Source: Chryseobacterium defluvii (lineage in GTDB: Bacteria > Bacteroidota > Bacteroidia > Flavobacteriales > Weeksellaceae). Taken from it: a DNA stretch of 64,000 bases. This document shows, piece by piece, positions 1 through 7,834 of the stretch. Numbering within the stretch: position 1 is the stretch's first letter; the number at the start of each line of letters is the position of its first letter. The notes beneath the pieces are model-generated. The model saw only the letters and a list, made by a program, of their open reading frames with translations. It was not told the origin of the DNA and ran no database searches. Both the position numbers and the translations under genes were made by a program. The stretch is from NCBI RefSeq assembly GCF_014204415.1, contig NZ_JACHLE010000002.1:434001-498000 (forward strand), in the 5' to 3' direction.

Positions 1-566
1 TTGATCTTTTCCTGAAATTCTTTCCTGGTGTCAATGATCACTTTTTCAATGGGTTTTCCTTCATTAAAGAAATCAATGACCTCTTTGATGTTCTCAGCTC
101 CATATACTCCAAGATTGTTTACGACGGCTGCCTCCCGAGCATTCTGTTTTGGTAAGATGATTCCTTTAAATCCTTCTTCACGTGCCTGGATGGCAATAGG
201 CAGGACTCCTTTTATCGGCTGCAGGCTTCCATCAAGAGAGAGCTCTCCCATAATGATATAATCCTGAATATTTTCAGCACGGATCTGATCTGATGCAGCC
301 AGAATACCAACAGCAATACTGAGATCATAAGCTGAGCCTTCTTTTCTGAGGTCAGCAGGAGCCATATTGATTGTGATCTTTTTTCCGGGAATTTTGTATC
401 CAACGTTCTTCAAAGCAGCGGATATCCTGTAGCTGCTTTCTTTAATGGCATTATCGGGCAGCCCTACTAAATGGTACCCTATTCCGCCTGTGTCTACGTT
501 GACCTCAATAATGATTGTTTGAGCAGCAACTCCATGAATTGCGCTTCCATAAATTTTTATCAGCAT
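1..566 (-). CDS. YifB/ComM-family Mg-chelatase-like AAA+ ATPase, N-terminal part
   Basis: The gene begins with ATG at 566 and runs off the left edge, so only about 188 N-terminal residues are visible. They begin MLIKIYGSAIHGV and contain the block VGLPDNAIKESSYRISAAL, then NMAPADLRKEGSAYDL and MGELSLDGSLQPIKGVLPI. These are hallmarks of the ribosomal-S5/Lon-like N-terminal domain of YifB/ComM proteins. ComM homologues are hexameric helicases that promote branch migration during natural transformation. The AAA+ Walker motifs would lie outside the window. No neighbouring competence gene is visible. The family call is firm; a role in transformation here is inferred from the family only. Confidence 0.9.
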   Translation of the reverse strand, partial: MLIKIYGSAIHGVAAQTIIIEVNVDTGGIGYHLVGLPDNAIKESSYRISAALKNVGYKIPGKKITINMAPADLRKEGSAYDLSIAVGILAASDQIRAENIQDYIIMGELSLDGSLQPIKGVLPIAIQAREEGFKGIILPKQNAREAAVVNNLGVYGAENIKEVIDFFNEGKPIEKVIIDTRKEFQEKI

Positions 567-660
567 GTTTGTGTTTTAAAGTAAATGTAATCATTTTTGG
601 TTTAATTACAAACTGCTTTCTTTTCATTATATCCTGATATTCACCTATTTTCGCTTAGGT

Positions 661-698
661 TTTTAAAAAATAAACCGGCGCAAATAAATTTGTGCCGG
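661..698 (-). terminator. Rho-independent terminator after the T9SS cargo gene
   Basis: Ten-base arms at 675-684 and 689-698 pair around a TAAA loop with one G-U pair. Read leftward, the stem is followed by a T-rich stretch. It lies about 55 nt past the stop of the leftward gene at 754. Confidence 0.75.
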
Positions 699-753
699 CC
701 TAACCATTATTGAAAAAAAACTAAACAAATCCATTTCCGGATCTATCCATATC

Positions 754-1722
754 TTACTTTTTAATAAACTTATTCTTATAGATCTTTCCGCCCGCACTTT
801 TGGAAATAATAAAATAATTTCCGGCGGTAAGCCCGCTGATGTCTATTGCTTCTTTATACTGATGATTGCTTTTTTGCAGGATCAGCCTTCCTGATACATC
901 TACCACAGAAATATCATACGTTTTATCTGACTCTTTTCCAATAAAAAGAACCTGAGTCGCCGGATTGGGATACAGGGAAAGATCATTTTCTTTCGGGTCT
1001 ACTTCGCCGGTTACTAAACCACAAAAACCCCAGTTTCCGAAATTCAGTTTCACAAACCCTCCAAGCCCCAGAAACTCACACTGGTCCGGGCAATATTCCG
1101 TGCAGGCATAAAAGCCAAACTCCCCTGAGTCTGTTGCAGTATAGGAGTCTCCTGTTGCTCCACTGATGATGCAGGGATCTCCCAGAACCGGCGGAATATT
1201 TGCCGGGACACATTTATACCATGTATGTAATCCATACAAAACAGGAAAAATATTTTCAAAGGTTACAGATGATCCGTTGCAGACATTATATTCACCTGCA
1301 TCGATCTGCTGATAGGTTCCGGGCGTAAAAGTTGTCAGCATTGCGGGAAGAGCATAGGCATATCCGTCTGAAAGGATTGCAGGGCTTTCTGCCGTACAGT
1401 CATTAAGGCTGACCTCTACTTTGAAGTAATACAACATATCATTGGCCCCGTCAATGGTTAAACTTTGAGAAGTAGCTCCGGGAACAGGTACCCAGGGATT
1501 AGGGTTGGGGGTCTGCCAATCCCATTCCTGCCTGTACCACTGATAACTATCATAGGTTTGTGTCGTAAGCGTTTCTGATTCCGTGTTACAAAAAACAACC
1601 TTATCCGGAAACATCACTCCCAGTCTTGGACTGGTAATTGCAGGACTGAATGAACATTGAGCACTAATTTTTAATATTCCGAGGAATACATAAAGGGCTA
1701 AAAAAGTTAATTTTGTCTTCAT
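754..1722 (-). CDS. Secreted T9SS-sorted protein with Ig-like region
   Basis: This 322-residue protein starts with a Sec signal peptide (MKTKLTFLALYVFLGILKISAQ, cleavage probably after SAQ). Residues about 30-235 are Cys-, Tyr- and Trp-rich and look like one or two immunoglobulin or PKD-like beta domains. The last 75 residues form a type A T9SS sorting domain: LSLYPNPATQVLFI, then DVSGR, ISGLTAGNYF and a basic end, KNKFIKK. The protein should therefore cross the outer membrane by T9SS and be attached or released there. It sits alone, with its own terminator. The binding target is unknown; an adhesin-like role is a guess. Confidence 0.85.
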   Translation of the reverse strand: MKTKLTFLALYVFLGILKISAQCSFSPAITSPRLGVMFPDKVVFCNTESETLTTQTYDSYQWYRQEWDWQTPNPNPWVPVPGATSQSLTIDGANDMLYYFKVEVSLNDCTAESPAILSDGYAYALPAMLTTFTPGTYQQIDAGEYNVCNGSSVTFENIFPVLYGLHTWYKCVPANIPPVLGDPCIISGATGDSYTATDSGEFGFYACTEYCPDQCEFLGLGGFVKLNFGNWGFCGLVTGEVDPKENDLSLYPNPATQVLFIGKESDKTYDISVVDVSGRLILQKSNHQYKEAIDISGLTAGNYFIISKSAGGKIYKNKFIKK

Positions 1723-1760
1723 ATCATATCTATTTAATGGTGAGTTTTATGTACAATAAG

Positions 1761-3170
1761 CTAGTCGATCACCAGCCTGATCCCGAATTTCATATTGAAG
1801 TTGAGCGGCTTATCTTTATAGAGGGTATTCAGCGAGCTGTTATCCCTGAAATGATATCCTACTCCCGGCTCCGCATAGACCCCTACATTTTTTATGATCT
1901 TATATTGGACTCCTGCTGCGGTGTTGACGGAAAACTGGACGGGTTTAGATTCCAATTTTTCCTTTTTCTCTTCTTTGATCTCATCGTTAACAATGTACTG
2001 GGTTTTCACACTTCCTGCCACGGCCTTCTCTACCAATGCCCCACCGGTGATATACCCCGTAAATTTCCCTTTCTGTACGACATTATAATTAACCTGAATA
2101 GGAATACCTATATAATGAACCGACTGATCGGTTTTTATCAGGCTGGTAGTACTTCCCGACCTGAGTTCTGATGATAATTTTGTATAGTTCACTCCTGTAC
2201 CTATCCCCCATCTTTTTCCCAGATTCCTGTACAAAGAAACTCCAAATGTCACCGGGACTTTATGTTTTACGGTAGCTTTCACTTCTTCCTCCTGATTGGC
2301 TAATAATACTTCCGTTAATGGATTTTCTCCATATCCGGACGTGTGAAATACTTCATCAATGCTCATCGGGCTTCCGTTTATGGTGGCATATCCCGGAAAC
2401 TGCTCCGCAGAGTTTGAGGAGGCATTACCTGTAAGCAGGCTGAGCATCCAGGATGGATTAGTTTTCTTTTTAGCCGATGCTAATTTTTGATGTACTTCAT
2501 GGGTATCTTCTCGTTCTTTTTCGTTTTGGGAAAGATGTTCTGTGTTTTCCCCTTCAGCAGGGTGATCAGGATCAGCAATTGATTTGTTCTCCTGTATTCC
2601 TGGCTGATTATCTCCCAGATCAGCAGTTTTATCAATATTCTGATGAATTCCGGTCTCTGAACTATTATCAATCTTTATAATATTATTCACTTTATCAATA
2701 ATCTGCGTAAAAATATTTTCCGTAGAAGTTGCGTCTGATATCATCATACCAGAGTGATCTTTCTTTCCTGAGGAGTATCTCATACTCATGTTTTCCTTTT
2801 CATTTTGAAATAGCTCATTATTGGGAAAATTATCCGGATTTTTTATTTTGCTGTTATTTTCTGACCGGGCCTGGCTTTGCAAAGAGCTGTTTCCATTTCC
2901 ATATCTCTCGAAAAGCCGATTCCCTATCAAAAAGAATAGGGCAACAGCCGCCGCTGCTCCTGCAATGCGGTACCATACGGGCCTGTAGCCACCTCTCGGA
3001 TTTTTAAGATCTTCTTCCGGATTCTTGCTTTCCGGGTTAAAACCAATAACTTTATTTTCCTCCTGATTACCGAATAATTCATCTCTGATATCCTCCCACA
3101 GACCATCCGGAGTATCTTCTGTATGATCCTCCATTTTTCTGCGCAGGTTATTTAACCATTGATTATTCAT
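1761..3170 (-). CDS. Membrane-anchored protein with C-terminal outer-membrane beta-barrel-like domain (putative anti-sigma partner)
   Basis: I chose ATG at 3170 (MNNQWLNNLRRKMEDH), giving 469 residues. It overlaps the end of the upstream sigma-factor gene by 8 bp, and the open frame further upstream is only shadow. The N-terminal ~50 residues are charged and carry a PDGLWEDIRDELF motif common in Bacteroidota sigma-linked membrane proteins. One transmembrane helix follows at about residues 65-85 (AGAAAAVALFFLIGN), then a long Ser/Asn/Glu-rich linker, then about 160 residues with alternating beta-strand character resembling a PorT/OmpX-type barrel (FGVSLYRNLGKRWGIGTGVNYTKL is shortened here to its first part, FGVSLYRNLGKRWGIG). 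Gene order and overlap suggest that it regulates the sigma factor. No biochemical role is proven. Confidence 0.65.
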   Translation of the reverse strand: MNNQWLNNLRRKMEDHTEDTPDGLWEDIRDELFGNQEENKVIGFNPESKNPEEDLKNPRGGYRPVWYRIAGAAAAVALFFLIGNRLFERYGNGNSSLQSQARSENNSKIKNPDNFPNNELFQNEKENMSMRYSSGKKDHSGMMISDATSTENIFTQIIDKVNNIIKIDNSSETGIHQNIDKTADLGDNQPGIQENKSIADPDHPAEGENTEHLSQNEKEREDTHEVHQKLASAKKKTNPSWMLSLLTGNASSNSAEQFPGYATINGSPMSIDEVFHTSGYGENPLTEVLLANQEEEVKATVKHKVPVTFGVSLYRNLGKRWGIGTGVNYTKLSSELRSGSTTSLIKTDQSVHYIGIPIQVNYNVVQKGKFTGYITGGALVEKAVAGSVKTQYIVNDEIKEEKKEKLESKPVQFSVNTAAGVQYKIIKNVGVYAEPGVGYHFRDNSSLNTLYKDKPLNFNMKFGIRLVID

Positions 3171-3729
3171 ATTGTGCTTTTTTTGTCTTCTTATATTCTT
3201 TAATGTTCCGGGCAAGCATCGCTTTAGCTCTATGAAACTGTGATGCGGAGGAATTTTCGGCAATCTCTAAAAGTTCCGCAATCTCTTTATGGCTCTTTCT
3301 TTCGAAAACATACAGGTTGAAAACAGCCCTGTATCCCTCAGGAAGGGAGCGTATCATTTTCATAATAACTGTCTGCGGGACCTCTTCAAGATCAGGATCT
3401 TCTTCATGAGGAATATCCGGGAAATCAAACTCATCCTCAAGCCTTCTTAAATCATAATTTTGCTTAATCTGCTTCAGGGATTCGTTGACCACGATCCGGG
3501 CCATCCATGCTTTCAGTGAACCGTCTCCCCGGTATTCAAAGGTTTCTATGGACCGGAACATTTTAATAAAGCTGTTCTGCAGGACATCATGGATATCTTC
3601 TTTGCCGATGACGTAGCGGGAGCATACGGACGTAAGGCTTCCGGAATGCATTCCGAAAAGCTCTTTCCAGGCGGCTTCCTCCTTCCGCAGAAGGCGGCTG
3701 ACCAAAATCTGCTCCTTATTTTCTTTCAT
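3163..3729 (-). CDS. RNA polymerase ECF sigma-70 factor
   Basis: The 188-residue protein has the two ECF regions. Sigma region 2 spans about residues 25-95 (DVLQNSFIKMFRSIETFEY, then LKAWMARIVVNESLK). Sigma region 4 spans about residues 120-175 (SLPEGYRAVFNLYVFERKSH, then KEIAELLEIAENSSASQFHRA, split here as KEIAELLEI and SSASQFHRAKAML). It would direct RNA polymerase to a small regulon in response to an envelope or other signal. The downstream gene overlaps by 8 bp and encodes a membrane protein, as is typical of sigma and anti-sigma pairs. A near-perfect house-keeping promoter lies just upstream. Confidence 0.9.
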   Translation of the reverse strand: MKENKEQILVSRLLRKEEAAWKELFGMHSGSLTSVCSRYVIGKEDIHDVLQNSFIKMFRSIETFEYRGDGSLKAWMARIVVNESLKQIKQNYDLRRLEDEFDFPDIPHEEDPDLEEVPQTVIMKMIRSLPEGYRAVFNLYVFERKSHKEIAELLEIAENSSASQFHRAKAMLARNIKEYKKTKKAQYE

Positions 3730-3777
3730 GCAGTTTTACAATAATTCCTGATTTAATGATTGATCAAAATTTCAATA

Positions 3778-3807
3778 CAAAAATAGATTGCATCTTAACG
3801 AATACAA
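3778..3807 (-). promoter_or_regulatory. Consensus Bacteroidota promoter of the ECF sigma gene
   Basis: On the minus strand, TTG (3807-3805) is followed by exactly 19 nt and then TATTTTTG (3785-3778). This matches the flavobacterial TTG-N19-TAnnTTTG consensus. The start codon lies 49 nt downstream. A 6-bp inverted repeat (AGATTG and CAATCT) sits inside the spacer and around the minus-33 element and could be an operator. Confidence 0.7.
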
Positions 3808-3829
3808 TCTATTCTGCATTTATCTTTAT

Positions 3830-4420
3830 TTAATTCTTTATACAATACGGGAAATCATGCTTAATAATATCAAAAGGATCCAGCATCAATCCATCCACCG
3901 TTATTTTTTCCACAGCCAGGCCAAATCTCAATGAAAAGTCCTGTCCTACATAAAATCCTTTCTGTTTAGCCGCCAGTGTTACGGTTGTATTCCTGTTGAT
4001 TCCATCTACAGGGATCTGGAGCTGAAGGGTCTTGGGTGCAAACGATAATTCCACTAGGTTATTTTCTGCGTTCACTTTTGCGGTATAGTCAAGGTTATAT
4101 TTCACCTTCCCTATTGCTGCCAATGCCGCTTCTGTTTTTACCGGGTCTTTCACTACGGACTTTACGATCTCTTTTATCGGAAATTCTATAAACTTAATGG
4201 TGTCTTTTTTGACGGTAAAGTCAACTATTTTTTCTGTCTTTATATTGCCCTGTGAGGTGACAAGCTTTCCTTTATAATTTCCGTTCACATCTTCCAGTTT
4301 TACGGGTATGGGTTCATAGTCATCATTGCATGACATCAGAGACAGGCTTACAAAAAGGATCAAAACAGACATAAAGGTTTGAAGTACTGTTAATTTTTTC
4401 ATTATTTTCAGGATTTTCAT
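3830..4420 (-). CDS. Lipoprotein, possibly DUF4840-like
   Basis: The protein has 196 residues, or 190 if translation starts at the second Met (MKKLTVLQTF, 4402). It carries a lipoprotein signal peptide with the lipobox SLMSC followed by NDDYEP. The mature part has a short motif, DVNGNYKGKLVTSQG, followed by beta-rich sequence with a late YVGQDFSLRFGLAVE segment. This layout resembles the DUF4840-type lipoproteins of Bacteroidota, a name I give from memory. It ends shortly before the sigma promoter and is probably its own unit. Function is unknown. Confidence 0.7.
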   Translation of the reverse strand: MKILKIMKKLTVLQTFMSVLILFVSLSLMSCNDDYEPIPVKLEDVNGNYKGKLVTSQGNIKTEKIVDFTVKKDTIKFIEFPIKEIVKSVVKDPVKTEAALAAIGKVKYNLDYTAKVNAENNLVELSFAPKTLQLQIPVDGINRNTTVTLAAKQKGFYVGQDFSLRFGLAVEKITVDGLMLDPFDIIKHDFPYCIKN

Positions 4421-4571
4421 TAAACATTAATTATTTGAGTACTCATCTATATAAATCCGTTTTTCGGGAAATCTTGCATGGAATTTTAGAAAAAAAAGAT
4501 AACTCATTGATTTTTAGAGAAAAAAATCAATACGAGAACAGAACGTTTTAACAGACTTAGTTTTTATAAAT

Positions 4572-4597
4572 AAAAAGCCGCCTTTGTTGAAGGCGGC
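4572..4597 (-). terminator. Terminator of the toxin-like operon
   Basis: Perfect 8-bp arms at 4577-4584 and 4590-4597 surround a TGTTG loop. Leftward, the stem ends in GGCGGC followed by TTTTT. It is the only strong terminator downstream of the leftward genes at 4762-11863. Confidence 0.8.
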
Positions 4598-4669
4598 AGT
4601 GTTTAAGAACTAGAATGTTCTCGAAATTGCTTAAAATCACGTACAATTTTTTAAAATCCCTACATCATT

Positions 4670-4765
4670 TTACTCCAAATAAATACAAAGCTTTTCCAGA
4701 GAATCGGTATTATTCTGAAGCGCTCCAAAGAAACAAGCATGCTTTTTAACTGTTTCTAATTTCAT
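4670..4765 (-). CDS. Possible 31-residue small protein at the end of the toxin-like operon
   Basis: ATG at 4765 overlaps the TGA of the preceding gene in an ATGA junction, the usual form of translational coupling. The predicted peptide starts MKLETVKKHACFFGALQN and ends CIYLE before TAA. It has two cysteines and no signal peptide. The ORF lies before the operon terminator. It may be a genuine small gene, a decayed one or chance. Only conservation in related strains would decide. Confidence 0.3.
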   Translation of the reverse strand: MKLETVKKHACFFGALQNNTDSLEKLCIYLE

Positions 4766-5184
4766 AATAGAGAATCCAATCGTTTTTCTTTGCCTAATAT
4801 AAAATCTTTAAAATATGCCTGCAAAATTTTTAAAACATCTCTGATATTTGCTTCCGTTGCTTCTGAAGAGGCATATACTGAGGTATCGTCTTGTAAGTTC
4901 AAATCATCAAAAACATCTGGATTTTTATCATAATCTTTCACTATTTTTTTTAATGAAGAATACATATCAATATAACAATCTTTTCCTTGAAATGAGGTCA
5001 AATCAAAAGAAACATCATTTTCATATCCATTTTTAAGATATATTTCAGATTTAGGAAATATGATGCTTACTCCATCTGCATCTTCTTCCAATTTATAATC
5101 TGCAGGCCAATTAAATTCTTTCATTACTTTTTCTACTGCTGATAAACTAAAATAGTCTTCAGGTACATACATTTTATTTCCCAT
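4762..5184 (-). CDS. Small acidic protein, putative immunity protein
   Basis: The 140-residue cytoplasmic protein begins MGNKMYVPEDYFSLSAVEKV (a second Met at position 5 is an alternative start) and is rich in Asp and Glu. It has no signal peptide or transmembrane segment. Its stop overlaps the possible 31-residue ORF, and its start is 2 nt past the stop of the toxin-like gene. A small acidic protein directly after a polymorphic-toxin-like gene is the usual position of the cognate immunity protein. I recognise no named immunity family. Immunity function is inferred from position and size only. Confidence 0.65.
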   Translation of the reverse strand: MGNKMYVPEDYFSLSAVEKVMKEFNWPADYKLEEDADGVSIIFPKSEIYLKNGYENDVSFDLTSFQGKDCYIDMYSSLKKIVKDYDKNPDVFDDLNLQDDTSVYASSEATEANIRDVLKILQAYFKDFILGKEKRLDSLL

Positions 5185-5186
5185 AA

Positions 5187-7145
5187 TTATTTAATTTTTG
5201 TTGCAACATGTCCATTTATTTGATATCCATTTTTTCTTAGGTGTTCCACTTCTCTACTAAAAATAGTCGGGATTTTATTCCCACTTTCATCTACTGCAAA
5301 TTTATTTTTCCCGGTTTTCACATATTTTCCAATGTCGGAATCAGGATCTGTAACAAATCGGATAGGATCTTTTCTCTTTATAGCTTCGTCCAACCATGGT
5401 TTGTTAACTTTCTCCCAAAATTCATCTGTCACTTTTTTGTAATATTTATTTTTATCAACAGCTTCTAGGTATTTGTATTTTTCAAGAATCTTACCCCATT
5501 TTGGAGATCGAAGAATATTAATTCCTCCATCATTCATTCCCATTTTTGTAATCCCTTCCATCACCTCTCCTCTTCTTGCCACAGTATTAACGTCTTCAAG
5601 AATACCTGTTACCGTTGTTGTTTTATCAGCCTCTAACAATATTGTATTCCCTCCGAAAATCTGAGTTTTACTTCCCGTCAATTCTAAATACTTCCCTCTT
5701 AAAAAATTACCAAATTCTTTCCCTGTCTGAGGATTTACCAATCTTTTTACAGGAGGGACTTTTACTTCTTCAGGCACCCTGCCATCAACGTCTTTTTCAG
5801 CTTTTTTTGATGCCTCTTCTATAGCTTCCTTTGTTTCTCCCGATTCTAAGGCTTCCTTCGCTGTTTTGGAAATATGTTTTGCTTCTTCCTCAGTAAGCTC
5901 TTTTGCTACATCTTCAGAGGCTTCTTTCACCGTTTTTTCTATAGTTTCTTCAACAACCTCTTCTGTTATTTCTTTTCCTGCTAATGTGCTTATTTTTGCC
6001 ACTTTAGACCCTTTTAATATAGGAATAAGAAACGTTAAAATATCCGGTATTAATTCTCCAAATTCTTTAAGAAGATAATAGCTTTTCCCCTTATAGGTAA
6101 GTAGCCAGATTCCAAAATCTTTAAATATTTCAAATACTTTTTTAAATATTTTGTTCAGTAACTCAAATGTATTATAAAAAAGTTCATTCACAAAATTCTC
6201 GAATTTCTCAACCAGCTTATCAGACATCCTGAACCCTATTTCATCTCTCAGGATAAGAATGATAATGGCAACCAGATCACATAATCCCGCTAAAAACTCC
6301 AAGATCCCGTTATAGAGGCCAACTAAAAAAGCATGGTAGTGCTTTAAAATGGTCTGAAAATTTCCATCAGGAATATAAAAGTCCGCCAGCTTTTCAAGGT
6401 AACCGTCTGTTATTTTCTGACATTCATCAATATTTTCATGGAGCCACTCTTTAAGCATTTTAGAAATAGGATCCTCGCGGGTGATCTTCTTATCTATCTC
6501 TTCTTTTAAACTTTTATAGGGCCTGTTAAAAAAATCTTTCAGAGAATTAACTCTGTCTTCTTTCGTATCATAAAAAATAAAATTCGGTAAAAAAGCAGGC
6601 GTATATTCTTTTCCTGGCAAATCGCCGTTCCAGTATCTGTCTTCTTTATACTTTTTAGTCCTCAGCCAATGCCCTAACTGAAAGGCCCAATCAGGCATAT
6701 TAAGATCTATGTATTCTGCCCCCTTCAGTATAAGTATAAACCATGAAAAGTCATCAAATTTCTGATTGTCATATTCATACTGAATGGCTTTTATCAGTAA
6801 ATCTTTAAACTCCGGCGTGTTTTCCTCTTTCTCTACAGCCTGTACTGTTTGGGCCGAGACGCTGGTAGCCCATGCCGTTTTAATATACAGCTCCGCAATA
6901 TCTTCCGGATCATTGTCTTCCCACGGCAGTTCCTGAAAGTATTTATTCCTTAAATCATCTACTACTGCAGCTCCGAATTTTACCCTTACTATTTTACCAA
7001 AATCGAATCTCCCGTCATCTGTTTCTATAAATACCAATACCTCAAATGGCTTTTCCGGGTTAGGAACATTTTTAGGATCCTCATACATTTTTATGACCTC
7101 CTCTCCGTCCGGATGCGAATACACTACAAAATTATATTTTGCCAT
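5187..7145 (-). CDS. Polymorphic-toxin-like protein with hydrophobic mid-region and variable C-terminal domain
   Basis: The 652-residue protein has no signal peptide. Residues 1-260 are a soluble N-terminal region of unknown family. Residues about 274-300 are strongly hydrophobic (FLAGLCDLVAIIILIL), and 360-380 are moderately so. Residues 388-455 form a Glu/Lys-rich helical stretch, followed by a Pro-Val linker. Residues 470-652 look like a separate toxin domain, with motifs KTTTVTGILEDV, INILRSPKW, NKPWLDEAIKRKDPIRFVTD and a His at 635. The order of carrier, linker and C-terminal domain, plus a small acidic gene downstream, fits a polymorphic toxin. I recall similar W-x-LD-x-AI-x-R-x-D blocks in other toxin tips, but nuclease activity is not shown. 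The start overlaps the upstream gene by 14 bp. Confidence 0.6.
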   Translation of the reverse strand: MAKYNFVVYSHPDGEEVIKMYEDPKNVPNPEKPFEVLVFIETDDGRFDFGKIVRVKFGAAVVDDLRNKYFQELPWEDNDPEDIAELYIKTAWATSVSAQTVQAVEKEENTPEFKDLLIKAIQYEYDNQKFDDFSWFILILKGAEYIDLNMPDWAFQLGHWLRTKKYKEDRYWNGDLPGKEYTPAFLPNFIFYDTKEDRVNSLKDFFNRPYKSLKEEIDKKITREDPISKMLKEWLHENIDECQKITDGYLEKLADFYIPDGNFQTILKHYHAFLVGLYNGILEFLAGLCDLVAIIILILRDEIGFRMSDKLVEKFENFVNELFYNTFELLNKIFKKVFEIFKDFGIWLLTYKGKSYYLLKEFGELIPDILTFLIPILKGSKVAKISTLAGKEITEEVVEETIEKTVKEASEDVAKELTEEEAKHISKTAKEALESGETKEAIEEASKKAEKDVDGRVPEEVKVPPVKRLVNPQTGKEFGNFLRGKYLELTGSKTQIFGGNTILLEADKTTTVTGILEDVNTVARRGEVMEGITKMGMNDGGINILRSPKWGKILEKYKYLEAVDKNKYYKKVTDEFWEKVNKPWLDEAIKRKDPIRFVTDPDSDIGKYVKTGKNKFAVDESGNKIPTIFSREVEHLRKNGYQINGHVATKIK

Positions 7146-7458
7146 TTTTCTTATTTATTAGTAGGTTATAAAAATCTGCCTGGTTATGAGATATCTTTGA
7201 GGACAGGTCTGCAATAGTAATGTCCCTTTTATCCAATATTTTTGAATTCCCAAAAATCTCTTTAGCCCAATCGTGGATATTCTTATCCCAAAACTGCCCA
7301 AACGGACTGTTTTTAAATACACTCATATTCTCAAAGGTCTTATCTGAAAGCCCTTGCAATGGGCTCTTATTTCCTTCAAAGCCTTTACTTACTTCTTCAA
7401 AAGACAATATTTTGAATTCCGATAAGTCATCACTCCATTCATCATTAAATATTTCCAT
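7132..7458 (-). CDS. Hypothetical 108-residue protein of the toxin-like operon
   Basis: The protein starts MEIFNDEWSDDLSEFKILSF. It is acidic at the N-terminus and lysine-rich at the C-terminus, with several Trp and Phe residues and no membrane segment. It overlaps both neighbours by 14 bp, so the three genes are surely co-expressed. No domain was recognised. Its position between a nucleotidyltransferase and a toxin-like protein suggests an adaptor, chaperone or loader, which is inference. Confidence 0.6.
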   Translation of the reverse strand: MEIFNDEWSDDLSEFKILSFEEVSKGFEGNKSPLQGLSDKTFENMSVFKNSPFGQFWDKNIHDWAKEIFGNSKILDKRDITIADLSSKISHNQADFYNLLINKKNGKI

Positions 7459-7813
7459 GTTCTTTGTTTTTAATTGTTAAACACTCCAACTCATTCACGG
7501 GAAAAAGCTCTTTAACGGTCTTTCCTCTGCAAAAAACTTCAGTCTGGCTTTCATCCATCACCAGCAGATCCAGATGATAATCTTCATCTATTAATACTCT
7601 GCTATTTTTTAATCTGAACTTTGCCTGTACCAGAACATCCCAGTCTTTTCCCTCCAGTTCATTCCAGCATGCTGGCGGAAGCTTTCCCCTGCTCCCGAAA
7701 AGCATGATTTTTTCTACGGCTGTAATCTCATCAATCTTGTCCTTAAGACGCGTGAGGATATAAGGCAGCACTTTTTCGTGCTGCCAAATAGCCTCAGGTT
7801 TTACCTGGCTCAT
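7445..7813 (-). CDS. Minimal nucleotidyltransferase-domain protein
   Basis: The 122-residue protein contains KIMLFGSRGK (residues about 37-46), then KDWDVLVQAKF (about 57-67), and YHLDLLVMDE further on. This matches the GS...D-x-D...D layout of small pol-beta-fold nucleotidyltransferases (MNT type), which move a nucleotide onto a protein, RNA or small molecule. The second carboxylate position is D-W-D, which is acceptable for the family. No HEPN partner is nearby, unlike MNT-HEPN toxin pairs. It lies 21 nt after the giant gene and overlaps the next gene. The possible target is the toxin-like protein or the giant protein. Confidence 0.65.
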   Translation of the reverse strand: MSQVKPEAIWQHEKVLPYILTRLKDKIDEITAVEKIMLFGSRGKLPPACWNELEGKDWDVLVQAKFRLKNSRVLIDEDYHLDLLVMDESQTEVFCRGKTVKELFPVNELECLTIKNKEHGNI

Positions 7814-7834
7814 CTTTACAATTTTATTTGATTT

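Noticed and set aside
1713..2171. 152-residue ORF on the plus strand
   Set aside because: Lies over the beta-barrel-like gene in antisense; no signal or motif.
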